Positions 25,398 to 38,800 of a stretch of 64,000 bases of DNA are shown piece after piece. The notes beneath the pieces were generated by a model that was given only the letters and a program-made list of their open reading frames with translations, had not been told where the DNA came from and did not search any database. The position numbers and the translations under genes were made by a program. This stretch comes from Rotaria socialis (lineage: Eukaryota; Rotifera; Eurotatoria; Philodinida; Philodinidae). Positions within the stretch are counted from its first letter, which is position 1. Every line of letters starts with the position of its first letter. Location: contig CAJNYU010003859.1 in the NCBI GenBank assembly GCA_905331475.1, positions 186,001 through 250,000 of the forward strand, read 5' to 3'.

Positions 25398-28286
25398 ATG
25401 CCATCGGTAGGAACATTAGCTTTCGACGAATTCGGTCGTCCAGTAATTATACTCAGGGGACAAGATTCGAAAAAACGTCTATTTGGTATCGAAGCACACA
25501 AGGTTATTGCGAACGAATCATTTCTATTTTTTTTCTAATTTTCCCTTCGATGTTTTAGTCACATATATTGGCCGCTAAAGCAGTAGCTAATACACTTAAA
25601 ACATCATTAGGTCCACGAGGTAAATTTGCCAGGTTTATGTTCATCGATCATGCATTATCTAGTTTTGTTTTATAGGAATGGATAAATGTATGGTTTCACC
25701 TGATGGTGATATAACAATAACGAATGATGGCGCAACGATACTTAGTATGATGCATGTTGAAAATGAAATTGGCAAGTTACTTGTTCAATTATCAAAATCA
25801 CAAGATGATGAAATAGGTGATGGTACAACTGGCGTTGTCGGTAAGTTGTCCTTGTAATAATTTAGTTGAAGTATAACTGTTGGAATGTTTTTTCTAATCC
25901 TATTACTAATAGTTTTGGCGGGTGCCTTACTAGAACAAGCTGAAGCCTTACTTGACAAAGGTATTCATCCAATTCGTATAGCAGATGGATATGAATTAGC
26001 AGCAAAAATTGCACTCGATCATTTGGATAAAATCGCTGAATCTTATCCACTTGATTTAAACAAAATTGACCCGTTAATTAATACAGCAATGACAACACTT
26101 GGATCAAAAATGTAGGAGAAAAAAATAATAACGTATTCTAAACGTTATATATATATATATATAAATATTTCTTGATTTTATTTAATCAAGTATCAATCGC
26201 TGTCAATATCAAATGGCTGAAATAGCTGTTAGTGCTATCATGAATGTTGCTGACATGGAACGACGTGATGTAAATTTTGAACTTATTAAAGTTCAAGGCA
26301 AAGTTGGCGGTCGTCTTGAAGATACTATTTTAGTTAAAGGAGTTGTTATTGATAAAACATTTTCACATCCACAAATGCCCAAAGTTTGTTTTTGCTTATA
26401 AATTATCAGTGTGATAGAAAAAAAACAATTCTATATTTATAGGAAGTTCGTGATGCTAAAATAGCTATTTTAACATGTCCATTTGAACCACCAAAACCAA
26501 AAACAAAACATAAATTAGATATAACTAATGTTGAAGATTATAAAAAACTACGTGAATATGAAAAAGAAAAATTCAGTGAAATGATTAAATCAGTATGTAA
26601 AAAATTATACAATAAAAGAAAAGGCTTTAAATTTAAATTTGATTCAATTAGATTAAAGATTCTGGTGCCAATTTAGTTATTTGTCAATGGGGTTTTGATG
26701 ATGAAGCAAATCATTTACTTTTATCTCAGGATTTACCAGCTGTGCGTTGGGTTGGTGGGCCGGAAATCGAGTTAATTGCTATTGCAACGGGTGGCCGTAT
26801 TGTGCCAAGATTTCAAGAGCTTACATCAGAAAAATTAGGTTTTGCCGGACATGTATATGAACTTGATTTTGGTACAACTGGCGATCATATGTTATGTATT
26901 GAAAAATGTGCAAAATCAAATACATGCACAATTTTCGTTCGTGGAGGCAATAAAATGGTAAGTTTTTTTTCCATTATGATATATTTAGGAATTCGTGATT
27001 GTGAGCACATAGAAAAAAAAATGCATCGTTAGGATAATGAATCTATTGGAATAAATACATATCGTCGTAGACAAAGATAGTAAATATAGATGTTCATGAA
27101 ATTAATTTTCTAATTTGAAATTATCATTTACTCTAAGTATCAATCTGTTATTGACGCCAGAGTCTTGTATAGAATGAATGCATAATATGATCACAAGCTG
27201 GTTTTTTATGAATAGTTCAAAACATCTTAGAAAAAATACATTCTTAGACTTTTGTTAATATCAGCATGGTTGGCCATAGAGTTAATTGCTTTGTTATTCG
27301 ATAGCATATGATTTACTTGCTTTCATAAGAGAAAGAGAGATTTTTTTGAGATGCACTTATTTTTGCAAGTATGATGTATTGTCAAAGACAAAATCGAGGT
27401 AATATCGACTATTGTAATCTTGAAAATCGTCAACACGAAGATAAAATACAAAACTATCGAGTATTCTATTCATCATAAAAGTACTTTGAGACTTCCAGTT
27501 GATATGAAATCAAAAGAGAAAATTTTTAATACGTAGAAGTTCATCTTTCATTCTAATAATATCAAGAAAACTATGCAATAGTCAAGTTGGGAAATAAAAT
27601 AATAGTTTCATAAAAATTCTATATAACTTCTGTAAATATATGATATCATTATCGTTCGTGAGTAATTATCTGAATGGTTTCACTTGACTAAAGAATACAT
27701 TTTTCTAACAAACACATTTTTAGATTGTTGAAGAAGCAAAACGTGCTTTACATGATGCATTATGTGTTGTCAGAAATCTTGTACGTGACAATCGAATCGT
27801 TTACGGTGGTGGTGCTTGTGAAATATCATGTGCCATTGAAGTTGCCAAAGAAGCAAACAAGGTTCGAACATAAATTTATATTTAATTCATTTCAATAAAA
27901 ATTTATTTCCACTTAGATTCCAACGATTGAACAGTATGCTATCCGAGCATTTGCTGATGCACTTGAATCAGTTCCATTGGCTTTGGCTGAAAATAGTGGT
28001 TTTTCACCAATAAAACTCGTGTCTGATGTTAAAGCGCAACAAATCGCTCAAAACAATTCACGATTAGGCATTGATTGTTTGAATAAAGGAACAAATGGTA
28101 AGTTTGACTATTTTTGAATTTAAAACAAATAACTAAAAAAGAATATATTCACATTTAGATATGAAAGCTCAATCAGTTATTGAAACACTTATTGGTAAAA
28201 GACAACAGATAAGTTTAGCAACTCAACTCGTCCGAATGATACTTAAAATTGATGATATTCGTTTACCAGGTGAATCTGAAGAGTGA
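25398..28286 (+). CDS. CCT5: T-complex protein 1 subunit epsilon (CCT5)
   Basis: Ten exons (25398-25502, 25559-25619, 25676-25840, 25913-26111, 26191-26383, 26443-26592, 26652-26957, 27724-27861, 27917-28097, 28159-28286) join in frame to 541 aa, the same length as the human protein. CCT5 is one of eight subunits of the cytosolic TRiC/CCT ring, which folds actin and tubulin using ATP. Seen in the sequence: [10 protein letters not shown] at the N-terminus, the ATP-site GDGTTG motif, [48 protein letters not shown] and the C-terminal [16 protein letters not shown]. Introns are about 50-75 bp except intron 7 (26958-27723), which is 766 bp. Intron 4 contains a TA run at 26146-26164. No key residue is missing. 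Confidence 0.97.
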
Positions 28287-28620
28287 TCTTTTTGGTTTCT
28301 TTTCATCGCAAAGCGTAGTCTCTCTTTTTTTATTATTTCAAACTATTTGTTATTCATTGTTAAGTTTTTTTGTTAACGAACAAAATCTTTGATGAATCTT
28401 TTGTATTACTTCGCTTGATAAGAACGTTTAACGGAAAAAAAAATAATAACTACATGAACCAATCGATTTTAATAATGCATTGAATATTTAATTGCTAGTC
28501 ATATACTATGCATGTCGCACTGATGTAAAGGGTCATAAGCCTTGAGCTGTATTCCACTTCAACAGGAGAATGTTTGCTTTAGCTGTATCTACACATTTTA
28601 GATTAATATTCACTATCGAT
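28287..28620. other. Intergenic stretch between CCT5 and the CHP-type gene
   Basis: 334 AT-rich bases in which the CCT5 3' end and the leader of the next gene on the same strand must lie. No repeat or additional frame. Confidence 0.5.
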
Positions 28621-30538
28621 ATGGGCTCAAATGCAAGTCTAGTGCCTCAGCAAGAAGACTTACAGACTATTTGCCAACAAACAGGTTTGTTCATAGGATT
28701 AGTTTGATCAAATACTTTTTGATTGAGTGATGAATACGAGCAGCGCATTTCAAAGTAGTGAGTATACCTAACGAACAATACGCATGCATTGTTCGAGAAT
28801 ATATTCAACATGTTGCGATGATTACATGAGATTCCATGTAGAGAAATCCTTCATTACTTGTTTTTTGTTAAAAAAATATTCACCCGTTGGATAAATATCT
28901 TTACGTTAAATGCTTTATTAAATATTGAAATGTTAATTTTCTAATTCATTAAACTTTCCATTAAAAAATAGATTAGCTTTAACAGCTTTTTGTCTGTAAG
29001 TATGCTGGTGTAAAACTTGTGATAGTTTTTTATTTTAATATGACTGTATATGAAAGATCAATTTTCTTATCTTAAAAATGATTATTTTCTGTAATTCAAT
29101 AGAATTCTTACATGTTATCTCGAAAATCCGTTTCTGAGTATCTCAGACAGCATTAAACTCTTATGCAAGAAAAACAAATTCATTAAATTTTCTTGTAGAA
29201 GATGATTTTTTCTTGATTTTTGTTTCTCATATCGTGCATGCTAGAATTATCAAACTACTTCGTTATAATCATTTGCATTTGTTTTTTGAACGAACACAAC
29301 AATTGAGTCTCTGTCATAGTCGTCTTTTTGAATTAAGTTCTTTTTACAAAAGTGATAAACCTTTGTTTTTCGAAAGTTTCTCAAGTTCTAAAACATATCA
29401 TTATTTTTACTTCACATAAAAAGTAAGTATTATTATGAAAAATGATTTTATCAGACACTGTAAATTGACATGAGTTTTCAATTCAATTAAAAATTAACTT
29501 TTATAATTACCATTATAGAGAATTATCAATTAGCAAATAAATCATTCTTCATATTTTTTTTTGAATTGAGTATCTTTCGAAAATGTCATGATGTTCACCT
29601 TAGAAAACTTAACATCACATTGGTTCATATATGAATGAGTAGTTTTATGTAGTCTTTCTTAGCCTTTCATCATATAAAATGTTCTACATTCATTCACTCT
29701 CGACTCGCAAGACAATCGATTATCTTAATCTTGTAATTAACAGGTTATCATTGAGTAATACGTAAATCATAATTCTCATTAATATAGTTGTATAAGCGAA
29801 ATAGGCAGGGGAAAATAAATATCTATAATCAAATGATGAAATAAATCAATGAGAAATACTTCCCAATTGCTTCTTAATATTTGATAACTGTGTTTTTTTC
29901 GCGTAGGTTTTACTGCTAAAGAAGTTCAACGTTTATATAGCCGTTTTAAAATATTAGACAAAAATAACTGTGAATTTTTAACACGAGAAAATCTTCTATG
30001 CATATCTGAAGTTAATATTAATCCATTAGGTAAACGTTTAATTGATGTTATAATGGAAGATTATGGTGAAAATAATAAAATTGATTTCCAACAATTTATT
30101 TTTCTTCTTGCCAAATTTCGAAGAGCAAAATTTAAATCATCAGTGACAGAATTTAATACACGAAATAGTAAACTTCGATTTTTGTTTGATGTAAATCATA
30201 ATTAAATAAAAAGAAAATAATCATTAGTTATTGCTTTTTGTTTTGTATTTAGATGTATGATAGAAATCATGATATGAAAATTGATCGAAATGAGCTGCTT
30301 GAAGTTCTTAAAATGATGATCGGTGGAAATGTACACGATGATCAAATTGAAATGATTGCCGATCATACCATCAATGAATTAGTATTTCTATATTTTATAG
30401 TTTCAAGCTTTATTTTCAGTAATTCATCTTCGTTTCTAGGATAAAGATGGTGATAAATCAATCACATTTGAAGAATTTTGTAAAACACTCGATCGTATTG
30501 ATGCTGACGATAAAATGAGCATGAAATTTTTAAGTTAA
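28621..30538 (+). CDS. Calcineurin B homologous protein (CHP1-type EF-hand protein)
   Basis: Four exons (28621-28684, 29907-30190, 30253-30381, 30440-30538) join in frame to 191 aa; human CHP1 is 195 aa. The protein opens with MGSNAS, a good N-myristoylation signal, which identifies the first tiny exon despite a 1222-bp intron behind it. EF-hands 3 and 4 have full calcium loops (DRNHDMKIDRNE and DKDGDKSITFEE), while EF1 and EF2 are degenerate, as in CHP proteins. INPLGKR and KMSMKFL at the C-terminus also match. Known CHPs bind the cytoplasmic tail of Na+/H+ exchangers and regulate them, and touch calcineurin and vesicle traffic. A calcineurin B regulatory subunit is the alternative but the EF-hand pattern and C-terminus favour CHP. 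Confidence 0.92.
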
Positions 30539-30739
30539 ATATTATATCTAGTATTCAATTATAAATGTATATGATCACAAGAATCTCTATTTATATGTGT
30601 GTGTTGCTTTTAATGATATATCAATTTATTTTTATTTTTATTTTATTGTGTTTATTACATAAAATTATTTGTTAGAGAAAAAATTAGCAATTAATATAGT
30701 AGATTTATATTTTCTATTTGAGATAAGTCATCTTACTTT

Positions 30740-33700
30740 ATGGGTCCAAAGAAGCAACAAGAATTATCGACTATGCGGCGACTATTTGGTGTTGAAATGG
30801 CTGATTTTCAATCATGGTCGAGTTTTGTTAAACTAATGAATCGCCCAGAAGATCCAAGTTCATTAGCAGCATTTCGTATCTTATTTGGTATGATTAAAGG
30901 AAATAAAACACGATTGAAACACTTCTTAAAAACATAATTCTATTCTATATTGATATTGTCAAATTTTTCTTAGTTTTGCTAAGGACAAAAGACAAAGATA
31001 TCAATTTAATTCTCGAGTATTAACTAGCTAGGTTTGCTTTGTGCGTCGCCAATGATCTGTTTCTTGCTAGATATTTTTCTTTTTACGAAGTGATTAGGCG
31101 TGAATAGAAATTGACAATATAGTTTTCACTATTTTTGCTTCAATCGACGAAGAAAAAATTGCTTACTATTGTCGTAGATTTATTAGTATTGATTACAACA
31201 TTTTACTTTGTGCTTTATATTTTATATCCTTTCATTATTTTAGGCATTCTGATGATGCTGGATATTCCTCAAGAACGTGGTATGTCTCATGCTGATCTTT
31301 ACTATCCAAATGAAGATCGAGAGTGTCAATTTCCATTATTTAATTTTCTCGAGCCATTCCGTGCTGAATACATGGTTGTCATTTATTTCATCATGTTTCT
31401 CGGTATGAATTCGAGATGTTCATTTTGAGAACTTTTGTATATGTTCTTTTTAGGTGCTGTTGGCATCACTCTTGGCTTATTTTATCGTTGCTCTGCAATC
31501 ATTTTTGCAATAACATACTGGTATATTTTTCTTCTTGACAAAACATCATGGAACAATCATTCGTATCTATATGGTCTACTTGGTTTTCAACTAATATTTT
31601 TTGATGCACATCATTACTGGTAAAACTTGTGCTTTAATTTCGTGTATTTTCTCTAACTGAAACAAAATCTATTGATATAAATAAGCATATAACAAAAGCA
31701 AGAATTTTCTATTCTATTTTTATTTTATAGAAAAAGATCGGATTGTGAATGTCAGTGAGTGATGTCTTTTTTCTTCTCTTGTCTAAAACCATTTGGGCTA
31801 AAAATAAACTCAATTTTAGTCATCTTGATTTTTTTTGCACACATTTTCTCACACGGTTTCTTCTTCTGATTGAAGATTGATTTTTTTCGTATTATTTTAA
31901 AATCATTAATTAAATTTTATGGTTTAGGTCAATCGATGGATTATTGTTTCGAAAAAAAATTCGTAATTCCCATGTACCATTATGGAATTATACATTGCTT
32001 CGATATCAAATATTTCTTGTTTATTTTATTGCTGGTTTGAAAAAAACCGAATGGGATTGGGTTGCTGGATATTCAATGGATTCATTAGGTGATCATTGGG
32101 TATTTTCACCATTTCGGTAGTTTATTTAATAGAATGTAAATATTCTTTACAGATAGTTTTGCTTTTGTTTTTCTTAGAACATTTATGACAATCGAACAAA
32201 TTACATGGTTGCTTGTGCATGTTTGTGGTTTACTCTTTGATCTATTCATTGGTTTTGCTCTCTTTTTTGACCGCTCACGGCCGATTGCCATTGTCTTTTG
32301 TGCCGCTTTTCATACTATGAATTCACAAATGTTTAATATCGGTAAATCAGTTCTATTGAATTCAAAAGATTTAATATTGGTGTTTTTGTAAAATAATTCT
32401 TAATTTCAGGTATGTTTCCCTATACCATGCTTGCTACGATTCCCGTATTTTTTCATAATAATTGGCTAAGAAAATTCGTCAATCGTGTTCTACCAAAATT
32501 TCTATATAAAGAAGAACCAGTACAATATAGTTCATCGTGTTTATATTCAAAAGAAGAAATCAAACCAGAAGAATCAAAAACGACATCATTAAAATCAGCA
32601 ATTGCAAATGCTACTTCGGTAAAACATGCACCTGTTAAAGCAACATTTCGTCATAAAATGTTGACAATTTTTGCACTTCTTTATCTTACTGAACAAGCAT
32701 TTTTACCATATTCACATTTTATTACTAAAGGTTATAATAATTGGACAAATGTAAGTTCATTCGATGAATTTATTTTGGCATAAAAAATAGAAAAGTTTTC
32801 TAGGGTCTTTATGGTTATTCATGGGATATGATGGTACACAGTTGGCATACGTAAGAATAGTATTTCGTTAAATTTTATCTAATTTCAAATTTTCTTTTCT
32901 AAATAGTCAACACGTAAAAATAACTTTTATTGATAAATCTACTGACGAAGTTCATTACTTAAAACCAACAGCATGGGCATCAGCAAAACGATGGAGTTCT
33001 CATGCCGATATGATTGGTAAATATTCTTTTTTTTTTATAAGAAAAAGAAACGTCAGAAGCTTCTTATTTTTCTTCTAGTTCAATATGCTCAATGTATAAA
33101 AGGAAAATTGAAAGAACATAATTATGATGATGTTGAAATTCGTTTTGATATCTGGCGTTCAATGAATGGACGATTTAATCAACGACAAATCGACCCGCGC
33201 ATTGATTTACTTTCTGCAGATGTTAAATGGAGTACATTTGAAGATACACCATGGTTACAACCGTTATTAACAAATTTAAGTGATTGGAGAACACGAATGC
33301 AAAAAATTGAAAATACATTATCAAGCAAAGATCAAAATGTTCTCGTAACATTTGTTGCTGATTTTCCAGGTAAAACGAAGAAATTATCTTCTTTTTTCAA
33401 AATCTAAAAATATATTTAGGTCTCTTTCTTGAAAATTACATACCTCCGGATTTGAATACAACTATTGAAGTACTTGAAGGTCAAATTATAGTTGAATTAA
33501 TAAGTTTAAAGAAAAATATTACTTTAAATGTTGGAGAAAATACGACAGTACCAAATGGAGATTATCATAATGGTCAGTTTTATTAGAAGTTTCTATTTAT
33601 AAGAAAAACAGAGACGTTTTTTCTTTTAGTTCACACAGTATCACCAACACCTTCATGTTATATGTATGTTTATTTAAATCAATCGGATGCTGATATCGTT

Positions 33701-34919
33701 CAATTATGGGATCGATTTTATAATTTAACTGATCGATTACTGAATGAAACAATTGTACGTAATCGTCCTTTGCACAGTGATAAAGAAGAAGCTGATCTTG
33801 TTCGTCTGTCATATGAAAATGTTTTTGAAGAATTACGTCATAAAACAATTCATGAATTATTAGAAATTCCAATTGATTATAAAATTCATAACAAAAATGA
33901 AACAAGTACAAATTGGACTAATATTCGTTTACAATTTGAAACCAGTATGAATCGATCAATAGTTAAACGTTTAGATTCAAAAGTTAAAGTACAAGAACGA
34001 ACTCTTCGTGTATTTAAAGCATTGATGAATAGAAAAAAGAAACAATTTTTACGATGGTAAAGTATAGAAAATGTTTTATTGATTTTAATGAATATTGATA
34101 GGCTGTCTAAGATGTTAATAGAATACATTGCTAAAAATATGGATAATTTTCCAATGCAAAAACGTAATCTATAATAATAAGATTTACTCACAGAGAAATT
34201 CACGATCAAGTATAAGAAAGTTTTAACTGCATAAAAATAATTGTCAATCATCATGTAATTTAATAAGAGTGAAAAATTCTTAAATGAATAGTACACAGAA
34301 CTTTGTACATAACACGATTTTACTATAATAATAGGTTTTGCAAAACTTCGAATCACTGCATTTTGGTTGTTTGACAAATTACTTTTTCGAGACGATAAGA
34401 CTAGTAAAACTAATTTACGTTGAAAATAAAAGCCTATAGACACATTGGATCTAATGTACGTAGGCAATAAAAAGAAGCTCAAACATGGAAACACTTCAGC
34501 AGATTTCTATAGATTATCTATTATTCACCTATCCATTTTCATATCAAAATGTCAAGTAATATTTTTCAATCATTCATAATTTTGAAAACTTCATTCTTTA
34601 TAATTGTTTACAATACAGAAGTAGTTTCACTTTATTTTCATCCTCTAAAAATTGTGCATATGCATTCAAAAAAAAATCATTTTATTGTATTTTTTTTTCT
34701 TTTAGTTATCACATTGTAAAAGTTGCTTTCAAAAGTATCATCTTTCGTAAAGACTTCATGCAATTAGTTGACGATGAAATCAATAATGTTGACGACGAAA
34801 GTGGATCAAATACTATTGTTACTGAAGAATCTCCGCCTCCATCTTCATCAAAACCGTTGTCTTCGAAGAAAACCTCATCAACAAATGGTAAAACAAAAAA
34901 AAAGCAAATCAAAAAATAA
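30740..34919 (+). CDS. GGCX: Vitamin K-dependent gamma-glutamyl carboxylase
   Basis: Twelve exons (30740-30887, 31244-31402, 31454-31619, 31928-32116, 32178-32341, 32410-32750, 32804-32850, 32907-33016, 33079-33369, 33420-33572, 33630-34056, 34706-34919) join in frame to 802 aa (human 758). The enzyme sits in the ER membrane and converts Glu to Gla in secreted proteins while oxidising vitamin K hydroquinone. Diagnostic blocks: [32 protein letters not shown] with the adjacent lysines that include the active-site base in the human enzyme, [42 protein letters not shown], and [14 protein letters not shown]. Several hydrophobic segments in the first 330 residues match the membrane domain. The C-terminal exon, 648 bp downstream, adds an acidic then Lys-rich tail. 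The gene starts 201 bases after the CHP-type stop codon. Confidence 0.96.
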
Positions 34920-35182
34920 ATTTTTCAAATCTCATTAAATAGATCAGAAAACAAAAATTATTGTTTCTTATAAGACAGTGATTTTCGTTCTTTTTTTGTT
35001 TCTCATTTATTCGTATTATAATTTCCATAGTTTTAATTTTATTCATAGAGAAATAATTTTTGTTTGTTTTTTTATCAATAAGACTTGACATTTCTATGTT
35101 ATATCGTGAATAATAATAATAATAATAAAATTAATAAAAAAAATAGCTAAATGTATTCGAAAATGAAAAAAAACGCACTTCG

Positions 35183-35548
35183 TTAGTTGGTTGATGTTGA
35201 TTTCTTTTTTTGTTTTTTATCGTTTGTCGATGACGGACCATTAATAAAGTTTACAAGATCATCGATGTTTTCATTGCCACGATTACCAGGAATTGCTTCA
35301 GCAAGTATTGCAGTTTGCTTTTTAGGTTTCTTATGTTTTCGCTTCGCTGGCGTTTCATTTGTCGCACCCAACAATGACGAATATAAATCACTTTGATTGA
35401 AAATTGATGGTTTCTCATGATTATGTGTTGGATCATTACATACATGAGAATGATCATGAACAGATTCAGGTACTATCATCGAATTTATTTCATCTACAGT
35501 TGTCGTGATATGTTCTTTGTTTTTGTTTTCAACACCAACAGAAGCCAT
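35183..35548 (-). CDS. Unrecognised small Lys-rich protein
   Basis: A single frame of 121 aa counting from the ATG at 35548 (the frame also extends one TTG codon further). I do not recognise a family. The protein opens MASVGVENKNKEH, has a His-rich HDHSHVCNDPTHNHE segment around residues 31-45, a basic KRKHKKPKKQ patch that could be a nuclear localisation signal, an IDDLVNFING motif near residue 100, and ends in Lys/Ser/Thr low complexity. It is head to head with ARS2 across 323 bases, a common arrangement for housekeeping genes. Further exons upstream cannot be excluded. Composition is hydrophilic with no membrane segment. Coding status rests on frame length in AT-rich DNA, the compact position and codon-like structure; moderate confidence. 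Confidence 0.6.
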   Translation of the reverse strand: MASVGVENKNKEHITTTVDEINSMIVPESVHDHSHVCNDPTHNHEKPSIFNQSDLYSSLLGATNETPAKRKHKKPKKQTAILAEAIPGNRGNENIDDLVNFINGPSSTNDKKQKKKSTSTN

Positions 35549-35871
35549 CAATTAAATAATAGTTTTTTATTGTTGAGAAAATATCGTGTAAATCAGTTTA
35601 TTAGATTGTGAACCTGTAGTTATATATTTTGATGTCGATGATTGAGGATTGAAATTTCCAACCAATAATGACTAACTGATTATATAAAATATTATTGGAT
35701 ATTCTGATTCAATAATAAATAAATAATCGCAAGAAATGGAGATATGAGAAGAGGTCGCCAGATATTGGACGTATTTGATTGGAAGAGAAATTGAACCAAA
35801 ACAATGAATATAAACGATGATTTCTCTATTTTTTTTACAGAAACAGATATTAAAGATTCTTCTAGATTACA
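35549..35871. promoter_or_regulatory. Shared divergent promoter region, small gene and ARS2
   Basis: 323 bases between divergent start codons. A polypyrimidine tract ending in AG near 35840 precedes the ARS2 ATG by about 30 bases and could be a cis- or trans-splice acceptor for the ARS2 leader. No TATA box stands out. Confidence 0.5.
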
Positions 35872-38800
35872 ATGGGGGATAGTGACGATGATTTTGATAG
35901 TCGACGAAATCGTGATAAATTTCGTCGTGAACGTGATGATTTTAGTGGAAGTCGTGGACATAATAATCGTGGTAGTGGAGAATGGAATGATGGAAGGTAA
36001 GAAGAGACACAGCTTCGGTTCGATGAATGAAATTTTATCACGAATAGTATTGTTCAATAAGAAAACTAATGGACTATTCCATTTTATGTTTGATTTTTTT
36101 AGAGATCGATCCAATCGATTTCGAGGACAGTATTCCAGTGGTCCACCACAAGGACGTGATTTTCCGCCAAGATACAATCGAAGTCCTGCTAGATATGATA
36201 TGAGTCCACCACAGAATAAACGTCTTCGACGCGACTGGTAAAAACTACTTTGTTGAAACGCTTCTATTAATAAAGTTACCTTTTTTTCTATATCACAGGG
36301 ATACTTCTGATCAGTCATCATCATCTCGTTTTGATTCAAATATCGGTTCGCCATATCTTCATAGTGGCGGAGGTTTCCCATCGAATACATCATCAAATAT
36401 TCCTTCAAATGCTGAGCAGTTAAATAAGTAAGATTTTTTTATATTTGTAAACTTTTGCTAAAATATGATGTTCTCTTTTTTTTCCTTTCAGAGAATCATC
36501 TGATAGTGGAACACAGCCACCATTACTCAGTTTCAAAAATTTCTTGTTAGATCAAGACGATAATATCGAACAAGAAGAAGCTGTGAAACGTTATAATGTC
36601 TATAAAACAGATTTCAAAAAAACTCAAATAGCCGAATTTTTTACAGCACATAAAAATGAAGAATGGTTCGCCAAATTATTTCGTATTGAAATACTTCTTT
36701 TTATTCATACTTGTACTTTTATTCAGGTTCAAATATAAATATCATCCTGATGAACATCCAAAACGACATCAGGAACAAAAACAAATAATTCAAAAACGCT
36801 TGGACATATTTATGGATCTCTATAATAAAGGTTATCTGAATAATGTTAGTGTTGATATTGATAATCAACAAGCACTTATCAAATTTCTTGATACTGGTAT
36901 GATATATTTATTTTATATGAAACATAACAATGATATAATGAAGATGATTTCATCATTTTTTTCAACGATACGATAATAAGCTTTATCATTAGTACTTGAT
37001 AGAGTAGAATGACTAGTTCCGTTATGGGTATCATGTTTTCATAAACGAATAAGCCTAATTTAATAAAAAAATCTTTCTAACATATTTATCTTTCGTTTTT
37101 AAAGTAGAAAAAATTCCATGTAATCTAATTTCATACACAATGAGAACAAAAGATAAATATATCAAATAAATATTCTATTTTGAAGCTTTCTGCACGGTAT
37201 TGAATCATGAAACATTTTTAAAAATAGCGTAATACGTCTTTCAACAATTTTCAACTGCGAAGAGCCTGATCAGCGAGTGAAAATGAATCATCATTTGACT
37301 CGAGTGTAAAGTTCAGTACTACCCCTTTTACTTGTTGATTAAATTCACGTATAGGTATTTAACGTGATCTTTTTGACATTTTATTTTTCTACAATATACA
37401 GCTGTCATCAAAATGGAAGGTGGAAGTGATCAAGATCTTCGTCTGCTTGATATTGTGACATCATCACATGATGAAAATGCAGCCAAACAATCATCGGAGA
37501 AAAACGATAATGAAAATGATTCGAAAAAAAGATCTGATAATAAAGTAACAGAAATAAATTCTTTTCAAACAAAACATTTTTGTTTTTATCTGAAATTTTT
37601 AGAGAAAACGTGAAGACAGTAAGTCTGACGATGAAACAATATCTAATGGTGAGCATGGTTTATCGACTAGTAAATTATTTTATCGATTTTTATATAATCC
37701 GTTTTTTAGCTGAATCAAAAGATACAAATGAAATTAAATCATCTTCACAAGATACTATGCATGAAGCCGGTGAAGTACCTGACACATCACGATTATTACA
37801 TCGCACAACGTCTATATTTTTTCGTCATTTAACTATGCAGACAACAAACGATGATCTTGAAAATGTAAGAAAAAGAATCTTTTTTTCTTTGCCCTAAATA
37901 TGTTTAGTTAAAAAACAAACTTGAATTTCGTATTCATATAGATGTGTAAACAATATGCAGGTTTTCGTCGTGCGTGCATCACTGATCCAGCACCGGAAAG
38001 AAAATTTTTTCGTCGTGGTTGGGCTACATTCGATCATTCAGTTCAAATTCGAAATATTTGTTATGAACTTAATCTTACTAAAGTAAATTTTACTTATTGA
38101 TAATAGAACGAAAAAAAAGCTCATCATTCTGTTTCATTTCTATCAGCTACATGATACTGACGTGGGTGCTATAGTAAATCGTGAATTGAAAAATCGTGTT
38201 CGTACAATAAGTGGTATTGCGCATCATAAAACTATTGTACGTAATGATCTTCGACTTATAACAAAAATCATTAAGCAATTAGATACACAATGGAATATTT
38301 GGGAATCTAATGAAAATGATCATAACGAAAAAAAGGTTACAATAAGTGATGATTCAGAAATTTCATCTTCAACAATGAATACATCATCAATACAAAATAA
38401 AAATCCTATGGGTTTTATTAGTTATAATCCATTATTAAAAAATATAACTGAATATCTTGTTGAAGAAGGTGATGCAGAAGAAGAAGAATTGCTTGGTGAT
38501 GCATCAACAACTATGGAAAATAATTCAAATGCATTTGAAATTGACAAAGAATTAACTAAAGTAATTCATTAAGCTAATTAATGCCATTTTCTTTTTTCTA
38601 TATTTCCAAATATTTTAAGGTATTGGATCGTTTAATTTTATATCTACGTGTTGTTCATTCTGTCGATTATTACAATTGTGCCGAATATACACAAGAAGAT
38701 TCAATGCCTAATCGTTGTGGTGTTATACATGTACGTGGTGGTTTATTATCGGCAATAATACAAAAAGAATTAACAAATTTTATGCAACAATTTGAAAGTC

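Noticed and set aside
30740..30937. Separate 65-aa gene
   Set aside because: Its first 49 codons continue in phase into the GGCX chain after a GT donor at 30888; the rest is intron read-through.
33886..34494. 202-codon minus-strand frame
   Set aside because: Antisense to GGCX exon 11 and the following intron; no motif, while the plus strand is clearly coding.
35692..36408. 238-codon minus-strand frame
   Set aside because: Antisense to the first three ARS2 exons, low-complexity Ile/Thr/Ser product; ARS2 on the plus strand matches its family.
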